From Luteibacter sp. 9135 (lineage in GTDB: Bacteria > Pseudomonadota > Gammaproteobacteria > Xanthomonadales > Rhodanobacteraceae), in contig NZ_JQNB01000001.1 of NCBI RefSeq assembly GCF_000745005.1, forward strand, positions 4,147,501 through 4,211,500: a stretch of 64,000 bases of DNA, given 5' to 3'. Position 1 is the first letter of the stretch. Each line of letters opens with the position of its first letter. The notes under the pieces are model-generated. The model did no database searches. It was not told the origin of the DNA and saw only the letters and a list, made by a program, of their open reading frames with translations. The position numbers and the translations under genes are program-made. This document shows, in pieces, positions 36,593 to 46,088 of this stretch.

Positions 36593-37339
36593 TCAAAGAG
36601 AGGATGGCGCTGGGTCATCCCATATCGATGTCGAAAAGAATTTGGCAAGCGCATTTGATTGAACGACAGAGAGCGATTGTGCAGGTTGCTGCTGAATACG
36701 ATCAAGGACTTCGCTATAACGTGCCAATAGCGCTGGGTTAACTTCTTTAACGATCACACTGTAAATCGTGTTGACTTCCGAAACAGCGAACTCCATCCAT
36801 TTGGCAGATGATAAACCTGAGATAACACCTAGGGTATGCCACATTGTGTCAGTATCGAAGCTCGAAAAAGGAATGTACTTATTGTTCTGAAAGCTCAAGA
36901 TGGCTGCTTGGACGGCAACTAATCCCATCGGCGAGGAGGCTCGAATCAAGGCGTCCGCTTCATCGCCTGTCTTGGCCGAGCCATCGGGCTCGGCCTGCGC
37001 CGCCGCTGACTGCGAATACGCCCCGCTCGATACTTGAGCCTTGATGTCAGCGACACCCGTTCGAATTTCTGGAAGGGACTGATTGATCCCTTCGAGCAGG
37101 GTCGTGGTTCTCGCATTCAATTCGCGGGCCTCGCTCGCGGATCTGGCCCCTTCATTCGACGCTAAGGCGGTTTGGAAAATAGCGTAGACGGCCAAAATCA
37201 GAGACGAAACCGTCGCAGAGAAACTGATGAGGTCCGTAAGTCTTTGGGAAGACGGCATCCGAATGCACAACGACACAACGAGAAGTACAACGAGGACGCA
37301 TATCGTCCAAGTTACATGCGCCTTATTTCCCTTATCCAC
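36593..37339 (-). CDS. Prophage cargo gene: two-helix membrane protein, unknown
   Basis: A 248-aa protein on the strand opposite the phage genes. Two N-terminal transmembrane helices (about 11-27 and 38-58, ISFATVSSLILAVYAIFQTA region) precede an Asn/Glu-rich coiled-coil-like segment (about 65-115, with ELNARTTTLLEGINQSLPEI), an Ala/Gly-rich linker and a C-terminal soluble domain of about 110 aa. I recognise no family. The frame is intact while the phage genes around it are broken, and it is less GC-rich than host genes. A membrane-anchored phage-exclusion or immunity factor is conceivable but unproven. Confidence 0.72.
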   Translation of the reverse strand: MDKGNKAHVTWTICVLVVLLVVSLCIRMPSSQRLTDLISFSATVSSLILAVYAIFQTALASNEGARSASEARELNARTTTLLEGINQSLPEIRTGVADIKAQVSSGAYSQSAAAQAEPDGSAKTGDEADALIRASSPMGLVAVQAAILSFQNNKYIPFSSFDTDTMWHTLGVISGLSSAKWMEFAVSEVNTIYSVIVKEVNPALLARYSEVLDRIQQQPAQSLSVVQSNALAKFFSTSIWDDPAPSSL

Positions 37340-37397
37340 TATCCGGTCCCCTGTCGGTGTCTGGAGAATATAGCGGAGGGCGCGTCTTCTGTCAGGG

Positions 37398-37460
37398 TAT
37401 AACCGCCAGCTTACGAGGAAACGAAGTTTCCCCCATAAGGGTTCCTTAGGGTCTCCTATA
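37398..37460 (+). repeat. Phage intergenic element, right copy
   Basis: Begins TATAACCGCCAGC, with hairpin GGAAACGAAGTTTCC (37417-37431) and then CCTTAGGGTCTCC; it is a diverged copy of 32250-32310. It lies before the portal region, where T7-like phages often carry a phage promoter or terminator. Confidence 0.5.
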
Positions 37461-37488
37461 GACCCCTCCTCTCCCCTATGGAGCCCCT

Positions 37489-37677
37489 ATGTCCGAATCC
37501 ATCCCTCTGCACGCCTACGACCTGATCGACGAGCTGGCCGAGCGGTACCCCGAGGTGATCTACGACCCCCGGATGGACCGTGAAGAGTTCCTGCTCCGAC
37601 AGGGCGAGCGACGCCTTGTCCTGTCCCTGATTCGCAGGCGGCAGCTCGACGACGAGACGCAGCATGTGCACGGCTAA
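37489..37677 (+). CDS. Small T7-like phage protein upstream of the portal
   Basis: A 62-aa acidic protein (MSESIPLHAYDLIDELAERY, then PEVIYDPRMDREEFLLRQGE). Short proteins with the YDLI-x-ELAE-x-YPEVIYD pattern precede the portal gene in many Autographiviridae; their function is unknown. The frame is intact. It overlaps the next gene by 14 bp. Confidence 0.7.
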   Translation: MSESIPLHAYDLIDELAERYPEVIYDPRMDREEFLLRQGERRLVLSLIRRRQLDDETQHVHG

Positions 37678-37849
37678 GAAACCCAAAGCCCCCAAGGCCG
37701 AAGACACCACTCCAGCGGTCCTCATGACCGCACGGGACGGCATGGGCGGTAACCAAGAGAGCGGGACCTCCGGACGCAAGTCCCTCCGGATCGACCTGAA
37801 CAACTCCGCAACCTCATCCTACGGAAGCAGCCTCGTCATTCCCACTTGA
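37664..37849 (+). CDS. Small phage protein, Lys/Pro N-terminus, unknown
   Basis: A 61-aa protein starting MCTAKKPKAPKAEDTTPAVL and ending SGRKSLRIDLNNSATSSYGS-type residues. Similar Met-Cys...Lys-Ala-Pro-Lys...SLRIDL proteins sit immediately before the portal gene in T7-like phages. Its TGA overlaps the TTG start of the portal gene. No function is established. Confidence 0.65.
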   Translation: MCTAKKPKAPKAEDTTPAVLMTARDGMGGNQESGTSGRKSLRIDLNNSATSSYGSSLVIPT

Positions 37850-38348
37850 GCCAGTCCGCCCCGCAGACCGTCACCGCAGAAGCCAGTTACCAGCGACTCA
37901 AGTCCGACCGTAACGCCGCAGAGTCCCCCGCCAAACAGTGCGCCACTCTGACGCTGCCGACGCTTTACAAGGAAGTCTCGAAGGGTAAATCGAGTTCCTC
38001 CCGTACCACCCCCTACCAGGGCACCGGCGCCCGCTGCGTTAACTCGGCGCCCGCGCGGTTCCTCCTCGCGCTCTTCCCGGTCAATGCCAACTTCTTCAAG
38101 CTGTCCCCGGACGGCATGGACGCCCAGGCGCTCGCCGAACAGGCGGGCATTCAACAGGGCGAATTGGAGATGGGCCTCGCTGAGATCGAGCGGACCGTCA
38201 TCAATGACATCGAGACCTCGGGCATGCGCGGGAAAATCTCCCTGGCGCTGAAGCACCTGGTCGCAACCGGCAACGGTTTCCTCTATATCCCCGACGAGGG
38301 AACGCTAAGTTCTACCCGCTGAGCCGCTATGTCGTCGACCGCGACGGC
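37846..38348 (+). pseudogene. Phage portal (head-tail connector), N-terminal fragment
   Basis: About 168 residues of a T7 gp8-like portal: YQRLKSDRNAAESPAKQCAT, TPYQGTGARCVNSAPARFLL and LFPVNANFFKLSPDGMDAQ. The frame is lost near 38305, but the alternative frame carries on FYPLSRYVVDRDG, still portal sequence. At 38349 it joins the holin gene, so about 350 portal residues and all capsid/tail genes were removed by one deletion. Confidence 0.8.
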
Positions 38349-38588
38349 ATGGGGACCCTCGGCGCCGTCGTGGGCATCGGCAAGCTCCTTGCCTCCACTG
38401 AGAAGATCACTGCCCGCGTCGTCATGGCGCGCGCGATCATCTCCGGCGCTCTCGGCCTCTGTGCCGCTGCCGCATACCTCATGTTCCCCAGCATCTCCAC
38501 CAACGCCACCATCGGCGTCGCATGCGTCCTATCGAGCCTCGGCTCGTCCGCCGTAGAGCGTCTCTTCCAGAAGTGGCTAGTCAAGTAA
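38349..38588 (+). CDS. Phage holin
   Basis: A 79-aa membrane protein with two to three hydrophobic segments (IGKLLAS..., VVMARAIISGALGLCAAAAY, ATIGVACVLSSLGSSAVERL) and a short charged C-terminus, matching LydA-type (superfamily III) holins. In T7-like phages the holin gene sits just before the small terminase gene, as here. The present ATG may be part of the deletion joint, so the native start could be different. It forms membrane lesions that release endolysin. Confidence 0.7.
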   Translation: MGTLGAVVGIGKLLASTEKITARVVMARAIISGALGLCAAAAYLMFPSISTNATIGVACVLSSLGSSAVERLFQKWLVK

Positions 38589-38819
38589 GTGGCGGCCTCC
38601 AAGGAATCTCTTGAAGCCCTGCACACCGCCATCGCCACGAAGCTCACCGAGAGCATCGGGCAGATGGATGCCGGTGAGAAGGGCCTCGCTGCGTTCCTCA
38701 ACGTAGCCCGACAGTTCGTCAAGGACAACGGCATCGAGGCACTTCCTGCGCCTGGGTCGCCAACTGGGAACTTAGCTAAGTCGCTGGCCTCGTTCCCTTT
38801 CGACCCAACAACCCACTAA
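38589..38819 (+). CDS. Phage terminase small subunit
   Basis: A 76-aa protein (GTG start) with LEALHTAIATKLTESIGQMD, then LNVARQFVKDNGIEALPAPG and NLAKSLASFPFD. The VARQFLKDNGI motif and length (T7 gp18 is 89 aa) identify the Autographiviridae small terminase, which recognises concatemeric DNA for packaging. It follows the holin stop directly and looks intact. Confidence 0.8.
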   Translation: MAASKESLEALHTAIATKLTESIGQMDAGEKGLAAFLNVARQFVKDNGIEALPAPGSPTGNLAKSLASFPFDPTTH

Positions 38820-38828
38820 ACGACGTGC

Positions 38829-39389
38829 CTAGTGCGGACAGTGTTCGAACGACGCCTTAAGAAGTTCGTGCACTGCTTCTCGGCGGCCAACCAGCAAATC
38901 CACACGCTGTTCTTCAGCCGCCGAGGGTGCAGTATTTCCACCGATCAAAGCTGCTAGAGGACTACCCTCCAGTTCCTTATCCAGCTCGCGAGCCTCGGCA
39001 CGTAGCTCCCGAATTTGCTGTCCGAACGAGTCGCGGCGCTGTACCTCCATCAAGGAGGTCTGACAGGCGGCGAGCTGGCCCGCGCTTTCGGATTGTTTGA
39101 AGACGTTAGATAGCGCGCGCTCTTTCTCTACATAGCACGCGTCCAACGAAGACCGGGTGGTCTCTAACCTCCCCTGTACATCCGTGAACCTCGCATCCGC
39201 CGTCACCGCTCGGCTGTTGGCAGCATCACGCTCGCTGACCAAAGCGGTGTAGCGCGCGTGCTCCCACGCTGCGGCACCAATCGAGGTAGCCAGGGCCACC
39301 AAGAGCCCTCCAATCCCTAGAAAGCTAGCCAAGGACATTCGTTTGCTTGACCCACTGCTGTTTCCTGCACCTTTATCTTGTGCCGCCAC
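38829..39389 (-). CDS. Prophage cargo gene: membrane-anchored coiled-coil protein, unknown
   Basis: A 186-aa protein with one N-terminal transmembrane helix (about 20-40, SLASFLGIGGLLVALATSIG) and a long alpha-helical, Cys-containing region (about 45-140; YTALVSERDAANSRAVTADA, ELRAEARELDKELEG). It sits between small and large terminase, where T7 keeps its Rz/Rz1 spanin genes, but on the opposite strand. It could be an inverted spanin-like gene or an unrelated cargo gene. No overlapping lipoprotein (Rz1-type) frame was found. The frame is intact. Confidence 0.7.
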   Translation of the reverse strand: MAAQDKGAGNSSGSSKRMSLASFLGIGGLLVALATSIGAAAWEHARYTALVSERDAANSRAVTADARFTDVQGRLETTRSSLDACYVEKERALSNVFKQSESAGQLAACQTSLMEVQRRDSFGQQIRELRAEARELDKELEGSPLAALIGGNTAPSAAEEQRVDLLVGRREAVHELLKASFEHCPH

Positions 39390-39427
39390 ATCCTTCTCCC
39401 TTGTTGTGTCGTCGGTTATCGGCCTAG

Positions 39428-41101
39428 CTCCGGAGTTCTTTAATAGCTGACAAGCACCCCATCGACGACTTCCGAAACTTCGTCTTCCATATCTGGAAGC
39501 ACCTCAACCTACCGTCCCCGACAACTGTTCAGTACGACATCGCGTCGTATCTACAGCACGGCCCACGCCGTCGTGTGATAGAGGCGTTTCGAGAAATCGG
39601 CAAGTCGTGGCTCACGGCCGCATACGTGTGCTGGCTGCTGTGGAAGAACCCACAGCACAAAATTCTCGTTGTTTCTGCATCTAAAGATCGCGCAGACGCC
39701 TTCTCGATCTTTCGTCAAGCGCCTGGTCGAAACCGTCCCCGAGCTAGCTCACCTGAAGCCGCGTGCCGGCCAGCGCGACTACAACCTCGCCTTCGACGTC
39801 GGCCCGGCACAGCCCGACCAGTCGCCTTCGGTGAAGTCGGTCGGCATTACGGGCCAGCTCACGGGCTCCCGCGCCGATACCATCATCGCCGACGACGTCG
39901 AGGTGGTGAAGAACTCGGCCACCGTCGCACAGCGGGAGAAGCTGTCCGAACTCATCAAGGAGTTCGACGCGATCCTGAAGCCCCTTGCGAACGCCGAGAT
40001 CATCTACCTGGGCACGCCGCAGACTGAGGAGTCGATCTACAACCAGCTACCGGACCGTGGCTACGAGATTCGCGTGTGGCCCGCCAGGTTCCCTAAGAGC
40101 CGTAAGCACCTCGAACAGTACGGCGGGCGCATCGCCCCGTACCTCGTAGAGCGCTTCGAAAACGACAGTTCACTGGCCTGGAAGCCTGTAGAGCCCTCGC
40201 GGTTCCACGAAGAGGACCTGATGAAGCGAGAGGCGTCCTATGGGCGCTCGGGCTTCATGCTCCAGTTCATGCTGGACACGACCCTGTCCGACAGCGAGCG
40301 CTACCCGCTCAAGCTGAGCGACCTCATCACGATGGATGTCGATCGTGAGGTGGCCCCCATACGGATCGTGTGGGCGTCGTCCCCGGAACACACGATCAAC
40401 GACATCCCGGCTGTCGGGTTCACGGGCGACCGCCTGTACCGACCGATGTACGTGGCGAAGGAGATGGAGGAGTTCACGGGCTCCGTCATGGCTATCGACC
40501 CTTCGGGCCGTGGCGGTGACGAGACGGGCTACGCCGTGACTAAGATGCTGCGCGGCATGGTGTTCCTGAGGCGCGCTGGAGGTCTCCCTGGCGGCTAGGA
40601 CGACGCTGCCCTGGAGAACATCGCGCACGTCGCAAGGGCCGAGAAGGTCAAGCTGATCCTGGTCGAGTCGAACTTCGGCGACGGCATGTTCGTGAAGCTG
40701 CTGGAGCCTGTGCTCCGCCGCATCTACCCGTGCGCCGTGGAGGAGGTCCGCAGTACCGGACAGAAGGAGAAGCGGATCATCGACACGCTGGAGCCGGTCA
40801 TGAACCAGCACCGCCTGGTGGTCGATGCCGCCCTGCTCCGAGCGGACCAGAAGAGCGAACCCAAGTTCCAGCTCTTTCACCAGCTCACCCGCATTACGAG
40901 GGAGCGTGGCGCTCTGCGTCACGACGACAGGCTCGACGCGCTTGCCATGGCCGTAGCGTACTGGACCTCTTACCTGGACCGCGACGTTTCCAACGAGGAA
41001 GACCGGCGCATGCAGGAACTCATGGATGAGGAGTACCGCCGCTTCGAGGAGTCCGTCTTCGGCTACTCCACGGCCCCTCCGAACTTCTACGACAACTTTT
41101 A
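39428..41101 (+). pseudogene. Phage terminase large subunit, frameshift and nonsense
   Basis: T7 gp19-like ATPase-nuclease. KHPIDDFRNFVFHIWKHLNL starts it without a usable ATG. The P-loop region is VIEAFREIGKSW; an extra T in CTTT (about 39709-39712) shifts frame. It continues SPSVKSVGITGQLTGSRADT, IIADDVEVVKNSATV, IDPSGRGGDETGYAV, then TAG at 40596-40598 where T7 has Tyr, and the same frame goes on VESNFGDGMFVKLLEPVL to HDDRLDALAMAVAYW. The fragment is almost full length but inactive. The 5' end was displaced by the opposite-strand gene. Confidence 0.85.
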
Positions 41102-41177
41102 GACGACGCGGACGCGGCTACGCCAACGTGATACGAACGTGGCACCTAGGCGTTCAGCCGCGTCCTTGCGCCTCGCT

Positions 41178-41597
41178 CTATGCATCCAAGGTCCGCATAA
41201 ATCGGCTAGCGTGCCGAGCCCCTTCCTCAAGCAACTTGTGGACATCCTCGCCACCGACGCTCATTCCAGCGTCAAAGCGGGGGTCTGCATTCTTCGAAAA
41301 GGTCACAGCGTCTAGAAAAAGCTTAGCGCCCTCGTCCTCGCCAAATAAGAATATGTAGCTGGCGACGTAAGGGGCGACCTGTGATGGGTCGTCGATGAAG
41401 CCATGTCCCCTCATCTGCGCGTACGCGTCGATAACTCCTAGTACGTATCCAGCGGCGACCCGATTGCTATGCAAATACTTTGCGTAATAAGCAGGTCGAA
41501 ACCCCATGACCGTATTCAAGTATTGACTCGCCATCGCTTCTAACGAGCCTGCTTGAAGTTGCTGTTTCGTGTGCCGCTTCTTAAACCACTCAAACAT
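41178..41597 (-). CDS. Prophage cargo gene: 139-aa protein, unknown
   Basis: A 139-aa soluble protein starting MFEWFKKRHTKQQLQAGSLE, mostly alpha-helical, with central AAGYVLGVIDAYAQMRGHGF and FLFGEDEGAKLFLDAVTFSK. It is intact, on the opposite strand between the terminase and lysozyme remnants. Codon use is less GC-biased than in host genes. I recognise no family; the N-terminal MFxxFK-K pattern recalls small phage/plasmid accessory proteins only loosely. Confidence 0.65.
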   Translation of the reverse strand: MFEWFKKRHTKQQLQAGSLEAMASQYLNTVMGFRPAYYAKYLHSNRVAAGYVLGVIDAYAQMRGHGFIDDPSQVAPYVASYIFLFGEDEGAKLFLDAVTFSKNADPRFDAGMSVGGEDVHKLLEEGARHASRFMRTLDA

Positions 41598-41672
41598 CCC
41601 TTTCCCCCCTCAACTCGAAGAACTAGGCACATAACTACTGCGAATATATAACCTGCCCTCGAAGACTTCCTA

Positions 41673-42117
41673 GTGAAGGTCGAGGGTGAACGGCTAACTG
41701 CCTACAACGACCGAAAGGACGGCACCGGCACCTGGACCATCGGCGTCGGCCACACCGGCCCCGAGGTTCGTCCCGGACTGACCATCTCCCTCACGGCCTC
41801 CAGGGCGCTCCTGAGGGCCGATGCGGGCCATGCGATGCAAACGGTGGCGCCTTGTGCGAGTCCTGCTGACCGCCAACCAGCGCATCGTGCTGGCCTCCTT
41901 AGTGTTCAACCTGGGCGCCGCTCGCTTCATGTCGTCCACCCTGTTGCGCCTGTTGAACCAGGGCGACTACGCCTCGGTCCCTCGACAGCTCGCCAGGTGG
42001 AACAAAGAGAACCTCCGGAGCTACTTCGACGCCGAAGCGTATCTGCGGGATATGAAGCTCGGTGGCGACGTGTCGCTTGTCGAGTTCGACGGGACTGTCT
42101 ACGCCTTTTGGTCTTGA
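41673..42117 (+). pseudogene. Phage lysozyme (GH24) remnant fused to an ArdA-like tail
   Basis: The GTG-started first part, EGERLTAYNDRKDGTGTWTI, holds the GH24 catalytic Glu and the T-x-GxGH turn. A frameshift near 41845 leads to LTANQRIVLASLVFNLGAAR and QLARWNK, still lysozyme. From about 42004 the sequence changes to SYFDAEAYLRDMKLGGDVSL and ends DGTVYAFWS, resembling the C-terminus of ArdA antirestriction proteins (YFDYEAYARD...GD). A deletion probably fused the lysozyme to an ardA gene. The 3' end overlaps the HNH gene by 19 bp. Confidence 0.6.
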
Positions 42118-42881
42118 GCTAAAGCTACGATGCATTCGGATTTAGTACGCACGACCCAGTGACCTGACCTTTCGAATTTGTTCGCTACGGACGGATGAAA
42201 CTTCTGACACCACCTCTCATCGAGCACAGCGAGCATGAGGCGAGGTGCGAAGATATCGCTATGAGAATCCATGTTTACTCCCTCATCGCGCTTCGCTTGC
42301 ACTACGTCTGCGACCGCTTCCTTCGTGAGAGCAAGAACACGATGAAGCTCTGAAATGTCGCGGTAGCCGATGGTAAGAAGGTCCTTCGTTAGCGATCGTA
42401 CCGCGTCAGAACCCGAATGTCGGAGCCCCGAGTACATCCAGCGAAGATAGCCTTTCACCGCGACCTCGGTAAGCGGTGCCTCTTTCAACTCGATGGGAAG
42501 TTCGGAAATTTCGTCCGAATTCGTGACAGCGGGTGGAGACTCTTTAGCCTGCCTTATGGCGCCGACGACGTCTTCTTTCGTTGCCAAATTCTCGAACAGA
42601 TGAATGAATTGTTCGATCTGCGCGGCATCGGAAACGAAGCGCTTAGCGCATAGGTCGTACCAGTTGTCACGGGCCTCTCGGAGAAACTTCCGCTTCGTGG
42701 GATTCGCCCCGTACTTCTCATGGCAAGAAGGACAGAGGGGGCACGCATTTTCGTCAGTATCAGGCCCACCCTCGGCCTGGGGGAGGAGATGATGAATCTC
42801 AACGCCGTGGTCATGACACACAGCGCAAGAGAAATGCGCGCACCTTCGAACGGCCAGCTTCAACGCTTCCGAGAACGCCAT
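42099..42881 (-). CDS. HNH endonuclease-domain protein, prophage cargo
   Basis: A 260-aa protein with an N-terminal HNH nuclease (C-x2-C...HHLLPQAEGG...N...LC-x2-CH; about residues 10-65): CAVCHDHGVEIHHLLPQAEG, then CPLCPSCHEKYG. The C-terminal 190 residues are helical with no recognised domain. ATG 42881 is chosen for its ribosome site GGAGGTGCT. HNH proteins near phage cos/terminase regions can help packaging, but this one is on the opposite strand and intact, and its unknown C-terminus suggests a restriction or defence role instead. Confidence 0.8.
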   Translation of the reverse strand: MAFSEALKLAVRRCAHFSCAVCHDHGVEIHHLLPQAEGGPDTDENACPLCPSCHEKYGANPTKRKFLREARDNWYDLCAKRFVSDAAQIEQFIHLFENLATKEDVVGAIRQAKESPPAVTNSDEISELPIELKEAPLTEVAVKGYLRWMYSGLRHSGSDAVRSLTKDLLTIGYRDISELHRVLALTKEAVADVVQAKRDEGVNMDSHSDIFAPRLMLAVLDERWCQKFHPSVANKFERSGHWVVRTKSECIVALAQDQKA

Positions 42882-42968
42882 AGCACCTCCAATTTGCGTC
42901 ACTTTATCACTTAACCAGCTGCCCCTAGGCGGCTTTTTCATGCCCGCACGTCACCCAAGGAACCCCTC

Positions 42969-43157
42969 ATGACCCGCAAATCCACCGCAAGAACCCCGCT
43001 CAGCTCCTACGTCACCACCTTCGAACACGAGGGCCGCAAATGGGGCGAGAGCGTCCAGGCCGATTCCCTGAAGGCCGCCGAACTGCACGCCGAGAACCAG
43101 GCGTACACGCGTGGCCTCCGCATCGTATCGACCCTGCCGCTCAATCCGGGCGCTTAA
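42969..43157 (+). CDS. Small phage-type protein, unknown
   Basis: A 62-aa protein (SSYVTTFEHEGRKWGESVQA, then DSLKAAELHAENQAYTRGLR) with a plausible AAGGAACC ribosome site. Its pattern resembles small phage proteins that precede integrase genes, but no family was recognised. It overlaps the next, convergent gene by 17 bp. Confidence 0.5.
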   Translation: MTRKSTARTPLSSYVTTFEHEGRKWGESVQADSLKAAELHAENQAYTRGLRIVSTLPLNPGA

Positions 43158-43341
43158 TCGGCCCGAGCAGCAAGTCCACGTATTCAGTCCCCCACTCGCG
43201 ACCGTAAGCGACCGCTGCCTTAGCCGAGATGAGCACCACGTCATCCGGCGAGTCGGCCACCACCGCGTCCTCGGGATGCCCGGCTGGCATCACTGCTGCC
43301 GTGACTATGTAGCCCGCCCCTCTCGGCTTTGGCTCGCTCAT
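43141..43341 (-). CDS. Small hypothetical protein, prophage edge
   Basis: A 66-aa protein (start MSEPKPRGAGYIVTAAVMPA). The same frame is open upstream to 43437, and the run EDDNCWVYRGFVL looks conserved, so a start near 43383 (GTG) is also possible. It is acidic with no recognised domain. Confidence 0.45.
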   Translation of the reverse strand: MSEPKPRGAGYIVTAAVMPAGHPEDAVVADSPDDVVLISAKAAVAYGREWGTEYVDLLLGPIKRPD

Positions 43342-43439
43342 CAATACGAACCCTCGGTACACCCAGCAGTTGTCGTCTTCCACGCGCGGCTCCTCGGCAG
43401 CGTGTGCCCAACTCGAAGGAAACCACATGAAGATCACCC

Positions 43440-43787
43440 TTGCCCATGACGGAAGCCTGCTACGCGGCGCTCAAGCGCTGCAAGGCGGTGCCGGATGGCC
43501 CCTTCTCCACGATCACCAAATACCGAGCCGGCCATGTATGGCGGAAGGCGATGAAGCACGCTGGAGTAACCGAGCCGGAGTGCGTGGTTCACTCGCTTCG
43601 CCACACATGCGCGACCGGCCTCTTGGAGACCATGGGCGACATCAAGCTGGTCCAGGAGTGGCTGGGGCACACCTCGATCATGACCACCGCACGGACCTAC
43701 GCACACGTCCAATCGCACCGGATGGTGGACGCGGCGGCCCTCTTGACGGCATCGCGGCACCTGAACGCTGGAAAGCAGGACTTGTGA
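43440..43787 (+). pseudogene. int: Tyrosine recombinase (phage integrase), C-terminal fragment
   Basis: 115 aa of catalytic domain: HSLRHTCATGLLETMGD holds the H-x-x-R pair, then QEWLGHTSIMTTARTYAH gives the second His and nucleophile Tyr. The first catalytic Arg and the N-terminal DNA-binding domains are missing. Another start with a good ribosome site (AAGGAAACCACATGAAG, 43427) runs into it out of frame, marking a deletion joint. It abuts attR (56 bp), as expected for the integrase that made the insertion. Confidence 0.82.
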
Positions 43788-43855
43788 GACAGGGAGCATC
43801 CCTTAGATGTAAGGGTTGCGATATGGCAATTATCTAACTCCCTGCCCCGCAACGA

Positions 43856-46018
<2,163 letters not shown>

Positions 46019-46088
46019 GGGGTGATACTCCCTGAGTGTTATAAGTTAACAATGCGGCACGGGCCCGCGAGGGGCTATGTGCCGGAGG

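Larger units (their letters stand above)
32139..43842. mobile_element. T7-like prophage remnant inserted in an S46 peptidase gene
   Basis: An 11.7-kb island between the 84-bp att repeats. Left to right it holds two nested IS3 elements; T7 RNA polymerase N-terminus; gp6-type exonuclease and dNMP kinase (both frameshifted); portal N-terminus fused to holin; small terminase; large terminase (frameshift plus nonsense); lysozyme remnant; small phage ORFs; and the integrase C-terminus beside attR. Scaffold, capsid, tail and most replication genes are missing. Order and families match Autographiviridae. With no complete integrase or structural genes it cannot be an active phage alone. Confidence 0.88.

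Noticed and set aside
32139..43842. An intact, inducible prophage
   Set aside because: Capsid, tail and polymerase catalytic regions are missing, and the integrase and large terminase are broken.
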